Origin: Ectocarpus siliculosus
Lineage: Eukaryota > Sar > Phaeophyceae > Ectocarpales > Ectocarpaceae
Reading direction: 5' to 3'
DNA: 45,067 bases
NCBI GenBank assembly: GCA_000310025.1
Contig: FN649729.1
Span: forward strand, 3,374,438-3,419,504
In this document: positions 11,239-23,600 of the stretch, one piece after another
Position numbering within the stretch: position 1 is the first letter of the stretch
How the letters are laid out: each line of letters starts with the position of its first letter
Notes under the pieces: model-generated
Told to the model about the DNA's origin: nothing
What the model saw: only the letters and a program-made list of their open reading frames with translations
Databases searched by the model: none
Program-made: the position numbers and the translations under genes

Positions 11239-13756
11239 CTGGTGGTGATGATGATGATGATTTGATGGATTCGTTCCCAGTTGTTTTCGTTTCCGTTCCA
11301 TTTGTCCGCAGCGCGCACACGCACGAGTGGAAACGCCGAACAGTCAATTCCGACAGGGGGGGGGAGGGGGGAGGGAGCAGGGGGGACGGACGCGTGGGCG
11401 GAAAGAAGGGCAAAAAATGGGTACCGCAGTGGGGTTACTTCATGCAAGCCAAGCTGGTAGGTATCCGCCCTATCGTCAGCTGCGTACGATATGTATGTAC
11501 TGCACCCGATTTTCAAGAGTCGATGAGATTACCGCGCCCCACGAGGAAGAGGATGGCACCATACATGTACACGACCAAACGATACGTACGTCTTCGGAAA
11601 AGCTCTCGTCGAGACACTTCCATTGCCCGCCGTGGTCGGCACCGCGACTAGAGTTAGTGTTGAGAGAGTAGATGCCAAATAGGCTTTGCGACGTAGGCCG
11701 ATTGTACTTCCGTGCTTTATCCAACATGTTTGCTGATGCATAAAACCTGCGAAGGCTACATGCTGATCGTAGGTCGAGGGGGGGTGGTATCTTACGCAAA
11801 CCTGTCGTTCAATCACTGCTGTCAAGAACGCTTGTTGTTTTGACGCATCATGTGTCCCCTTGAGAGCACTCTCAGACGGGTTGCCTCTCTGTGGTGATAT
11901 AGGTGTGGTCTCTACCGGCAACAAGTAACGAACGCTTTGTCCTGGGTATCACGGTGTATGTGGCAGGACAGCAGTATCTGCATAATTTATCAACGTGTCA
12001 ACGCAGTTACTCCGACATCGCATCATCTGTAAAACTGGTGAATCTGGGCTGCCTACTGCAGTGTACATCGAGGGGTGGGGAAAATAACACACCGTCGGAT
12101 GTATGACATTGCTTTCTCTGCATCTGCATGTCCTTCCTTTCGCCTCAGAGGGAGACAGAGAGACAGAGAGCGTATTTTACGGATAGATGGACGGAGTCAA
12201 GCACATCCATCGATTGTTGATTGTTGTTGCTGTTGTTGTTGTCTCACCACATCGATTGCATCTATCTCCAAATCTCCGATGGAAGGCAATGTTCCGCGCT
12301 GCTATATATTGCCTCCATTGATACATATGCATAGCAATGCATTTTCTCTCCCAATACACGTCTAGTCTAGACTTGCATTTTCTTCCAATTCGAAACCGAG
12401 GGGCTATCAGAGAAGCGCGAGGAATTGCCCACTCGACTGTGTCCTGTGAGCGTACTGCCTGCACCAACGACAACACGACAACGGTATGTACTTAGCATTA
12501 GCATACAACGGATCCGCAACGAACGTGCGAACGCTATTACACCGCCCATGCGTCGCGGACGCCCCGTGTAGCACCACGGGTTGCTGGCAAAATCACCTGC
12601 AAGGAATGCCACAGACCGGCATGGATCCTCGTGCGGAGTGTGCTGCACCTGGCTTGTCTTCTCGAGTGTCCGTGCAACCAAGCGAAGCAGGAAGCTTTTC
12701 TTACACTGCAGCAGGTCCGAGCCTTGAGCGCGAAAAGTTTGCTAGAGATGGACGGCCAGTTTCTTCAAACCCCGGGGAGTGTCAGCTTTCATCCCCTCCC
12801 CCTGGGAATACCAAATAAACATGGGCTGAAATGGGGTGCTTTGTTCGCTGCTGATAAGTTTTTGCTGCTTTCTCTGCTCAGCACCTTCTCTCAACAGCAT
12901 CAGCAATAAATGGCGAAATACATACCAAAGGGTAGATACAAAAAATAAGCAAAAAATAAGTCAGATTGAGACTGACCTCGACGATGTTGTAATAATATTG
13001 GTTCACTTTCCGACTCGTGTTGCTTCGAAGGCCACCACGCCAGCCAATATCGGATAGCTCCCACACCATAATCATTCGGGTTACTTCGCACAATAACGGC
13101 AATTTGGTAAGCTGGATGTGTTTTGTTTTTGTTTGGGGCATTTTTGCTCACTGTATCACCTCACAAACTCATGACCTCCACCCACTCCAATGTATTTTGT
13201 ACGGGTATCGGAGTCGAAATCCGCCCTCCTTCTTATCTTTGGGTGAGGGCCTTTGAGTGCGTCTCTCTAGAAGCATACGGTGAACAAAAAAACGATCGCA
13301 CTCCTCATGCCATGGCGGACCGTGCGTGCTAGGCGTTTCACTTGTTGTGTCGCCAGAACGAAGATTAAGACCGGATTTTATTGCCAAAGAAAACACGTGC
13401 CACAATTTGTTGCCAAAAAAATTGAACTGCTGTTGCTGCATCCTGGCCGAGATACCAAGGCCTCCCGCCCCCACCTACCCCATACCGAGCACTCGCCGGC
13501 GCAGGCAACAGCGCAGCAGACAAGCCACAAACAGGACAACAAGAGCTGTGACGCACGTAATATCATGCCTTACGACACCGCTTTGTGAGACCGCCCCCTC
13601 GTGATCCAAGCCTGTTTCGCATATAATTTCGCACCATTGCTTCCAATCACGGCAACAACACCGTCCATGCAACAGAGCAAGTCGCCGTGCGTGTTCCACC
13701 AAAAAAACGACGCATTGGACAGGGCTCAGAGCACCGGCAAGACAACGACAGATGTT
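11239..13756. other. Spacer between the membrane protein gene and the WDR4-like gene
   Basis: About 2.5 kb without a recognised exon, apart from the tentative 26-nt first exon at 12597-12622. It should contain the promoter and first exon(s) of the membrane protein gene and the 3' UTR of the WDR4-like gene, both read from the minus strand. A short run of GTT units occurs at 12216-12241. Open frames in this interval lack any domain and overlap each other on both strands. Confidence 0.45.
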
Positions 13757-16700
13757 CTACGCAGCGGTGGTATTGGCCGGCGGCGCCGATGCCGGCCTTG
13801 GCGTGGACTTCTTCCTCTTCTTGTCCGGCTTCTTATCCCTCCTGGTTCGGTGGTGGCGATGGTCGATTGATTGGCGGGTGTCCGTTGCCGGGCATTACCG
13901 CGCACCGCGCAATCCAAACGGCGAAAACAAAACAATGAATGACAACGGGAAATGAATTGTTGTCAAGGAGCCACGAGGGAGTATGGACGTACGGGGGGGA
14001 GTAGGAAGCCGGGGCTGGGCGCAAAGGACGGGGGTGAAACAAGTGTGAAATCGAATCTCCGTCGCCTATCGACAAAAAAAAACGAACTACGATCGAACTT
14101 TGGAAAGGTAATGTTGGCGAATTTGGTGTGGAATAACAAGAAACCCGACACATTCTGTACAGTTGGTTCGATGTCACACGTGAAAACAGCCCAGGCAGTG
14201 ATGATGCCCTCTGTTGCGGCTACACTCCTAATCTTCCGCGTGCTGTCCAATATCTACCAGTTGGTGCACGCGATATGCGTGGTAGAAAGACAGGGCTATC
14301 TGCTTGTTGCGATCGCGTAGTTGTACAGGGAAGAGCCCCTCCCGTCCGTACGCCAACCCTGCTGTCTATCGTAGACACTGCGCGCAAACACGAGGGGATA
14401 CAGACGATACGCATGTTTTCGCCAAGCAAAAACAAACAATTCAGGCGCCACCCACCCAGACGGAACCATCTACAAAACCCAGAAAGAAAACAAACGACAC
14501 ACCTGGGCATAAAAGCAGGCATAACACAACCCAATCCTGAAGCTCAGTTGCCAAGCAGAAAACAACACACGAATACACAGGCGAAACAAAAAAGGCGTTG
14601 GAGTCAAGCGACAAGCGTTTCGCGACGTCGGAACCCACCTCTTGCTGAAGTTGTTCCACCCGTCCGGGCTCTTCCCAGCGCTCCTGGTCCCCTTGTGCTT
14701 TCGCAGCCCCCCTCCTAGCGCTTCCGTGGCGTCCTCGTCGGGCACCGCCGCTTGCAGGACCAAACCGCCGTTAGCTGTTTCGTTTCCGTTTTTTGGTCCA
14801 AAAAATACTTATTAGTCCAAGAAACAAATAAACAGAATACGAGTGACCATATGTTGGACATGATCGAAAAACACCACGGCAAGGTATCATACCATATGAA
14901 ACCGGAGAAGGAAAAAAGAGATCGACAAAACTGACGACGACGGAAATTTTTTTAACAAGAGTGGGAACCGCGCGTCACAGGAACAGGATAGGATAGCTGG
15001 AAAACATGGATGGGTTGAGCAACAGCAGTTGGAGACGAACCCAACGCCGTGGAAGAGCGAAAATATGGCACCGGGGGCGCGAGACTGCAAGGACGGCGGC
15101 GGGCTTGGGGCGAAACAAGACATCGTGTCGGTCGAATACACGAGAGCACACGCATCACCAAGGGGTGCATGCACATGCCGTGTGCCCGGGGTATCGCACC
15201 CCTAGGACTGACGACAACGACACCTGGGTCCAACAGCAGCACCGCAAGCCAAACAGCCACACACAAGAAACAAGGACATCGTCGGGGCCTATGTCGTCCA
15301 GCGACGAAGATCTCGAGGCTGGGCCTGCCGAAGCCACCCCGAGCGCCAAATGCATACTTCTATCATCAAGACCGATCCCCATTTTCTTTGTGGGAACTCC
15401 AGGCCATAAAGAACAGCAGTCGTAGCAACAACAGCGGTCGGTCGGTCTGTAGCAGAACACACACACTCACACACCCACACACAATAGGAGCCTTCTAAGT
15501 ACCAAGCCAACACCAGAAGCAGCACGCACGCTGTTCTCTCGCCCGGGCGTTGATGCTCATGCACTTCTCCCTGGCGCTACCGGTCTCCGCCGGCACCGCA
15601 CCCTCTCCCACGCCATCTCGAAGGCTGAACGCCTGCAGGCAACTGGTGTGCCAACGACAGGGTGATAAGAGAGCAAAAAACATGTGAGTTGGGTGTGTTA
15701 GGGTCTCTCAAAAGCATCGACCGGGTGGTGGTGACCAATCAGAAACACCGCCGGTCCATTTGTAGGTAACGGAAAAATAAAAGAAAAAAACCCGCTGTAG
15801 TTGGCGGGGCCCGTGTGTTGGTTTGGGTCTTGCTTTGTTTCACCGTTGGGGAAAAAAAAAAATCGAGATGCCCCATTTCATGGGTCTGTCTCACGTTGTG
15901 TTCTTGGGAAAATAATCAGTCGACATTTACGATCGGCGAAAAAAAAAGAATTCGCAAAGGATTCACGAGCGCAGTTCATACACTAACTGTGGGTGGGACA
16001 AAGGAACCATGTGCTCCGGGGTACGACAGCCATCCTCCGTGCTCCGACGGAGTGCGCTTCTCGCGCGGTTGGGCATCATTGAACTCCTGTTCTTCAGTTC
16101 GACGAATGGTTGGTCTGACGAGCGGATGAAGGCGACAGGGACGCACAGACAAAATACATTCACACTCCACATACCTCTCCCCCAAGCGTTCGCCACCCCC
16201 CCTTCCTAAAAAGATAAAATAAAAAAAATAATAAAGTAATACTTCAAGAGAAAACACAACACGACAACAAAAACGAACAAAAAGACGCGCGACGCCGACA
16301 CTCACTCGGCCGAAGACGCCGAGGGTAAGGCCACGATAAGGTCTCCATCGAGGAAGCCGGCCTGGATGGGCACCGACGGCAGCTGCAAGCGAGCCCGCGG
16401 GGTAAGGGAGAAAGAAGCCCCCGCCCCCGCCCCCCCCTCTGCCCCTTCGCTGCCACCTCCTCCATGCGAAATATTCAGAAGCAGTAAGCCCTCCAGCCTT
16501 TGTATGTGGTTTAGTTTGGGTGTGGCACGGGGTACGGGAGAAAGAATGGCGTGGCTGTCGAAGCATATCTACACATGACGTGGAAAAGACAAAGCGGTAT
16601 GAAATATATCATGTGTGTCTTCGGTGGTTAACGTGCTGAGCGGGAGGGTTCTCGTGTGTCGCGGCGGACATGGTACTAGAAAAGCAACTGGGCAGCATCT

Positions 16701-19700
16701 CGGGCTCGTCGATCGAAGAAAGGTCGTGGTGCCAGGTCGATGTTGTCCTCATCCGTGATGTTCGGCCAATCGCTAAAGCCTTGTGGCTGTCTTGTTGGTT
16801 AAAACTGAAGGCAGGCATGACGAGCGGCACATCACTACCACCGCCGCCCTCCCCCAATGCTCTGTCGAGAAGAAGTGATGAACAAACGCGATTGCGTAAT
16901 GAGAGATCTTGCACCACGTGGACAACCCAGCCTCTGCCCCCAAAGCGACGGCAAAAGTGGCCCTGGGTGTGAGGTCGAACACTTTTTTTGTGCAGTCAAC
17001 TAGACTGAATCGATACGCTAGGGAGGGCAGCGAAAAAAAGAAACACTTTAAAACTCAAGCTGTCTGTTGGAGAGAATGCGGGGAGAACAGAGAGACGGGT
17101 TGGGGAGAGGGGGAAACCAGACGGGGAGTGTTGCCGACAACAGCAGACCGTCGCAGGATAGAAAACGCCATCATATTCAACATGCCATACTAGCGTCTTA
17201 CTGCGTCGATCTGCCTCATATCAATTTTAGCTGCCTCTCTCTCACATATATATGTTCTCCGTTGCGTGTGGCTGTACATCTCTCTCAATATCATCATCTC
17301 ACCCGCTGACAACGACGGCCACGGTTCTCCCATCCTCGCTGCAAGACACGCTTAGGGGCACGCCCCCACCCCCACCCCCACCCCCGCCCCCCTTTGGAGT
17401 CTCGCTCGTGACCCCCCCGCTTCCTGCTTCTCCCTCTCCCCTACTATCAGCGCCAGAATCGCCGTTTTTGCAGCTGCTTGCGTCCCCGCTTCCCCCCCCC
17501 CCACCATCAGCGGCGGCAGCGGTCTCTTTCGAGCCCTCTTCCTCCTCTAGGTCCATCGTTGCAACTCCCTCGGAGGCGTTATCGCCGTCCGCCAGGTCCT
17601 GGCAGGCCTGCCGCACCGAGATCATTGCCAGCCTGTGTGTGTCGGTGTGCATGCGCGACGTACGGGCGACAATACGAAGAAAAGCGGCTTTTGTTGGCGG
17701 CGGGACAGACAAGTTTGAGCTGGGTTGGCATCAAGTGTTGCTTCGCCTTGCAGCAACGGAGCCACAGCTCGCTCGTCGAGAACCTCGCGACCGAACGGTT
17801 GAACTGAACTGGCAGTGTAAAGGTAGGAAACTGGGAGAGGACGGGGGGGTGTAGAGACGAGTCGGCCTTGCCTCCGTGTGTGGATGTCCCGCGGTTGTGA
17901 AGGGTTTGTCCACGGTCTTCGACGAAAACCCAGCTGAACAATCACACCATCGTTACATTGTCGTGCGATTTGCATCGCTAGCTTCGTTCCGAGAGAAAGC
18001 TCGCCACGCGCATTCCAGCGTTGCATGCCTTCCAGTACTGTCGCCCCTTGTCCCCGTGCTCGCAGGCAACCCATTTGTAGACACAACAGCAGTGCTAAAG
18101 ACGTGGAAGACTGCATTGACTGGTTCTTGGCACACCCAAAACGAACAAAAAATATTCCCATTCATCGAATTGCAACACGGATTCAGCGGCACAAGGGGCT
18201 ACAGCCACAGCGTGCTTGCTTCTATCTACCACTGGGCTTTGTGGCACTTCCACTGCGTCCCTCAGCATGTTTTTGTTGTTGTTGCTTCTGTTGTCGCTCT
18301 CGTCTTCGTCGCCGTTGTTGTTGGTATTGCTACTGGTGATGACATGTTGTTGGCGTGGCACTAGAAAACCATCCCACCCAACGCCGATCACACAAAAAGA
18401 CGGGTTCCGTGTGGAACACACAGAGCACACAACAGCAAGCATTTCAAACAGAAACACGCTTCGTCTCACTCTCGACCAGCCTCCGCCTCCCAAAGGCCCA
18501 CCCTACCGTCCCCGCCTCCCGACAGCAGCATAGTGCCCCCTTCTCCGGGAACCGCCGCCAGCGCGGACACGAAGTCTTGGTGTCCGAGGAGATAGGTGTG
18601 CACGATCGTAGTGCGAGGAAACTGCTCGAGGTAACCAAAAAGGGCGGCAATGGTGGGTGGATAAACAAAACAGCAAGGGGGCAACGGCAGTGCAGGGGGG
18701 TGGGGTACTCTGATCTTTGCCGTCAGCTGTCCTGACGGAAGGGAGGGCGCATGCAACTGCCAAATGAGGGCATGTCCTGACAAAAGTGGAACGAGGGGGG
18801 GGGAGGGGTGCAAGGCACCGCTAAGGTAGCTGGACATCGATTCAGGAGCGATTGCTGCGGCGCTCATACCTGGGAGACCCTAATGTGCTCCGCTCGGTCG
18901 GCAGTGGCCAAGAGCTGCCCCCTCTTGAGGGTAACCATCGCTGTTATGGTCATGGCCGTGTGCCCGAGGAGGTGCTTGAGCGCCGAGGACGGGTCTGGCA
19001 GGGGAGCAGCGTAGGCATCCCCGCATTTGTCGGAAACCACGACAACCTCTTCCGTCTTCTCCCTCGTGGCGGCGGCACCATCGGCGCGAGGTGCCACCAC
19101 TGGCGCGAACAAAACGCTGGTCGGCTTCTTCGGGAGCTCCCGCTTTCCCAGCACGTGTCCGGATGCTGCTGCTGCCGCCTCCGCCGGCGCGGCTTCCATG
19201 GTGGCCTTGCTAGCGTCTCCGGGATCCGCCGGCGCTCCAGTGGTGCCCGCCGCTGTGCCCGATCCTGCGCCTGTTCGCCACACGCACACCTGCTTGTCTT
19301 CCGTGGCCAGGGCGACCATGGACGCGTCCGCGGAGTAGGCGATGTCTACGGCAGCACCCGCCGATCCCGCCTCCTCCGTTGTTGCTGCTGCCGCTCCTGC
19401 CTCTTCCGGTTTTGCGGCTGCATCTTGAGGGGCTCGTGATGACGGGCTCTCATTCTTAGCGTCACCGGTGGCAGAGGTGGTGTTGGGTGTACTGCTACTG
19501 CTGCTGCTGCTGCGGTTGCTTCCATGCCGCAGGTGCTGGACTCTGTAAGTCTCGCCGCTGCTAAAATTGCGGCCGGGTAAAGTCACGTGGGTGTTCGATT
19601 GTTGTACTGCGGCCCACCTGTTTCGTCATTCCTAACCGTAACAACGTGGCCGATTGGCAGATACTGCTGTGCCTTGAAACGAGCTAGGGTTGCCTGCGTT

Positions 19701-20293
19701 CGAAACGTAGAACAGCAACAACGGCTGGATCCTGGATCCGTAACGCAGTGATGGGGTCGCACTGACGAGGATAGGATAGGATCGATGGGCATACGGCGAC
19801 GAGCCCGCACTTCAATATGAGCCTGCCATATCATAGTTGTGTACTACTCTATCAGTTTGCCCATGTGCAATGTTTCACGTGTGTCAAAACAGCACATCGA
19901 CGAGGGACCACCGCTGGCATGAGGCATGAGGAAGGGGGAATGGCGGGAGCGGGAGAGTTGGCGCGCAGAAGGTGAAAGTACACCACCACCCTTCTCCAGC
20001 TTGACTACAAACTACAAACCCTTTGAGCTGAAATCAGTACACGAGTGATCACGCACGAACGCCCACACGAGTCTGGCTAGATATGCGACACACGTCCAGA
20101 TCGGGTTTAGACGAATATTTGCTACGGACACATGGAGGTCCCCACAATCATGCGCCGCCTCACAGCGAGCAGAGACCAGAGACGATTAGACCGCGTTTTT
20201 GTAGCACCTGCTTTCGCCCACTTCCAGCACGTGACCGCCGTCGAACGCCACGGCCAGCTTTCCATGCCCGACCGCAAATACAGAGCGAAGCAT
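13757..20293 (-). CDS. WDR4: tRNA (guanine-N7)-methyltransferase non-catalytic subunit, WDR4/TRM82-like
   Basis: Nine exons in coding order: 20293-20208, 19560-18870, 18621-18470, 17632-17303, 17004 to about 16932, 16382-16306, 15642-15530, 14750-14639, 13841-13757. Phases agree throughout, giving 572 codons. The N-terminal strand MLRSVFAVGHGKLAVAFDGG is followed by WD blades: VDIAYSADASMVALATEDK (near residue 110), KKPTSVLFAP with VVVSDKCGDAYAAPL (185-220), LLGHTAM with LLATADRAEHIRVSQ (to 259), and LLGHQDFVSAL with LLSGGGDGRVGLWEAEAGR (265-309). The DK-x-GD, LLGH, ATADR-x-E-x-IRVS and LLGHxxFVS signatures are characteristic of WDR4/Trm82, which scaffolds METTL1/Trm8 for m7G46 formation in tRNA. 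The C-terminus WNNFSKRRDKKPDKKRKK is basic, as in the family. It is longer than human WDR4 (about 412 residues) because Ser/Ala-rich, acidic and poly-Gly insertions separate blades. The donor of the fifth exon is uncertain: a GC donor after GAG at 16932 gives the only in-phase join that restores the propeller. Confidence 0.88.
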
Positions 20294-20630
20294 TGCTCGC
20301 GACGAGACCAGCTCGTTGATCGTGGAGAGTGGAGCGTGATCGATTGGTTGGGGGCTTGTGGTCGTCGAACCATGTCACACGGGGGCACGGGGGGGCGTTT
20401 GTAGTGTGTCGGGCGGTTTGGTCTTGGTTCCACGCGGTCCATATTGTGCCGGTTCGCATGCTCCGCGACCTCTGCACCTGTTGTTGTGCAGATTCCCATC
20501 ATCCCGATGAGCCACCCCCCCGTGCACAGCACACACTCACACACGAGGTCTCGTCTCGTCAAAGCGTTAATCTTCGCCTGTACTGGCTGATGAGGTAGGC
20601 GGTCGAAAATAGAATTATATACTCCACGAA
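20294..20630. promoter_or_regulatory. 337-bp shared promoter region of two divergent WD40 genes
   Basis: The start codon of the WDR4-like gene (minus, 20293) and that of the unassigned WD40 gene (plus, 20631) face away from each other across 337 bases. Both 5' UTRs and both core promoters must fit here unless untranslated first exons lie beyond. No clear TATA box is seen; AGAATTATATACTCC at 20610-20624 is AT-rich and close to the plus-strand start. Sharing of regulation is an inference from spacing. Confidence 0.6.
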
Positions 20631-23600
20631 ATGGCGGAATTGTTGGTCGACAAGGATGGCGAAGGCGACGAAGAGGAGCAAGAGCTGCAAGTCATGCGAG
20701 ACGAGGAAGACGACGGAGGAGGCTTCGGTTCCAACCATACCCTCAAGTTATCCCCAACTACAGTCACCATTCAGTCGGAGATATTTTGCCTCGCCTTCTC
20801 CGCTGATGGGAGGTAGGTCAAGCGGGGAACCACAGCAGTAAGTCAAGTCCGCATTGACTTGCTTTTCGGGTATTGTACGTACCTGTGACCACGGGAGGCA
20901 TCCGCGTCAGTTGCACCAGTACGGATATTTGAAGGTGCTGAGCGGAGAACGGGACGGTATTTTAGTGTGAAGACAACAACACAACACAGCACGTAGGAAA
21001 AACAACGGCAACTTAAGCAGCAGGATCAGCAGCAATGGCAGCTGCAGCAGCAACAAAAAGCAGCGTCGATCTCGGACACATACTCCCAGCTGCCTCCACG
21101 CACATGTTGCGATGAATCGCTTGTTGGCACGTGCTGCGATTTGTTCTGTACGGAATATAGGAGTAGTCTGATTGTTGTACTGCTGTAGGTTCCCGTTGTG
21201 TCGACCTCAAGCAGTTGTTTTACAGACGATCTGCAACGCGGGACGGTCATGAGTTGCGGTATGCCACGATCATTGCTGCCGAAGACGGTATTTTCTTGAA
21301 ACAATACCTTCCCTTGGGGCGTACACGTAAAGGTTTCTTCTTGCGTGCTGCGGAGATGGCATGGTGCGAGTGTTAAACCCACACAACGGGGTTGTCATTT
21401 CGGTGCTGGTTTCGAAGCGAGAGAGGAGCAGAAAAAGCTACGGCAAGGTTGAAAGGGGCAGCAGCGGCGCCTTGGGCTTGCAGAAGAAACGCTCGTCGTC
21501 TATCCTCGACAGCGTAAAGCTTCCTTGCACCTGCGCCGCATTTCGACCATACAACAAGGTCAGTGGCATTCTGTCGATGCAGTGGCTCTAGACGCTTGGT
21601 TCACATGTACACGGTGTATGCCCCTCTGGAATTCTGAATTGCTGATACATTGATGAAGCACCGCCCTTTCTCCACCTATTCTCCTTAGATAACCCCGCTT
21701 GCCCGCGCACCCTGTATCCGTTACCTTGAAGGGCGAAAAGACGAACGGAGTGGCCCTCATCGGATACTCCCACGGCGAAATCCAGCTCTGGCACGTGCCA
21801 TCAGCCAAGGTACGGACGCGCGACGAAGGACAACTGACATGTATATGACTACAGCAGGTAACGTGTAATGTGGAGGAAACAACCTCGCTCATCACGGCCG
21901 TCATTGATACCCGCGGCCTCGAAAACATAACGCCGTTTTCGGTGATCGACTGAGAAATGAAGCAGCAACGAGCACCTTCATTTCTCCTCACCAGCTTTCT
22001 CCTCCTCCACTTACACGGGTGCCCTCATCGTGCGTGCACTGCGCAGGTACTGCACAAACTGGCTGTTCCACCGGAAGACTCAAATTCGCGAGGCGGGGCG
22101 GGCGACGGGGATAAAGCAGAAGAAAAAGGCGAAGCTAGCAAACGAGATGACAATATCGAGATACCCATCGGGGTGGAGGTGCTGTGCTGCGCCTTCTCCA
22201 GCGACGGAGAATTCTTTGCCGTGGGAGCAAGCGACGGGGTCGTGAGGGTCTACAGCGACACCACGAGGGTGCGTCAACGTCTAGCTGGCAACCCGATAAA
22301 TCCGGTGGAGGGTTCGAAATCCGGATGGGCTGCCGTGTTTCAACAGAACATCCAACCTGAAATATGACTGTTTCTGTCTGGTATGAGTACGCCAAGGATG
22401 GGTCGCGGGCACGGTTCCGAGGGCAACAGTGTTGCGGTACGGCGTCCGAAGCCACGCCGAGCGCACAGAAGGGCCAGGCACGACTGGTACCCGGACAAAC
22501 ATTGCCGACTTTGTGTTTTCGGGGACGCCCCACACAAGACCTAGGAATACATAGCTCCTGCAGCGATGACACTAGCGCTTGCTGGTTCTGATATCCACTC
22601 CGTTTTCGAAGACACCGCACGTGTTCTATTTTAGATGTATACACCTGCCAAAGTTTTGCTGAATTTTTCACCTAACCGCTCTATAAAATCTCGGGGCGAC
22701 AGAGCTTGCTCACGTGAATGAAACCGTTCCTCCTACTGCTGCTGCTGCTGCTGCCGCAATGACAGAATGCACTTTACCTATGCACAACAACGAGAAGGTG
22801 CACACCAAAGCATTTGCTATTCGTTTCAAGCTACAACACTTCGCACTGAACCGCAGGAAATGTTGGTTGAGCTCAAGCCTGGGATGGCGCGAGGCTCCGG
22901 GCACAGCAGCAGGGTGTTTAGTGTCAAGTTTCACCCAGACGATTCGAACACTCTCGTCAGCGGCGGTTGGGTGAGTGTCCGTGTGTCGATGCGCTCGAGA
23001 GTGATGGCTCTGCGCTCCCCCCTCCCCCCCTTCTGTTGGATAAGTCGCTTCTCTCCTTGCGGGCACTCCGAAGAGGGACAAAACTCACTGATGTTCTTAC
23101 CCTTGCTTGGTTTTCGTAGAGGTGCCCGCAACTCAATTTCTGCCCGTCAGCATTCCGATGGTTTTCATACGGTTTTGCACTGAGTATCATGTTTCTTTGT
23201 GCTCTTTCTTCCGCTCCAAACATGCGATAGCGAGGTTGGTTGTGGGAGACGGAATAAACTCTCTTTCTGTTCTTTTTTCACCCAGGACAACTGCGTACAA
23301 GTGTGGGACGTTGAAAAGGCCACCACCGTGACAACCGTCTTCGGCCCCCACATCTGTGGAGATGCTGTGGGAGTGTTCGGTCGGACCATTGTAACGGGCT
23401 CTTGGCGTGACGAGTCTCAGGTGCGCGTGCCCATGTGTGTGTGTGTTTCTTTAGACGCATCGACAGCGCTCACCGCCAGACGAATGAGAAGGTGTCAGTC
23501 GAAGTAACGAAATTGCGCGCCTGCGTGTTGTAGAATTTCGGTGTAAATTTCAAATTCGCTGACAGTTTCTGACCAACAATAGACGCCAGCCATGCGAAAT

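Noticed and set aside
14639-14750. Exon assigned first to the membrane protein gene (phase also fits the exon at 11238)
   Set aside because: Joining to 13841-13757 gives the basic FSKRRDKKPDKKRKK tail expected for the WDR4 family and a natural stop, so it belongs to that gene.
16609-16917. 102-residue minus-strand frame as an extra exon of the WDR4-like gene
   Set aside because: It has a workable acceptor but no in-phase donor to the next exon and no WD-like strands; the exon at 17004-16932 fits better.
17299-17400. Poly-Gly run as sequencing error
   Set aside because: It lies inside a verified WDR4-like exon, is a (GGGGGT)n-type repeat rather than a pure homopolymer and keeps the reading frame, so it is accepted as coding low complexity.
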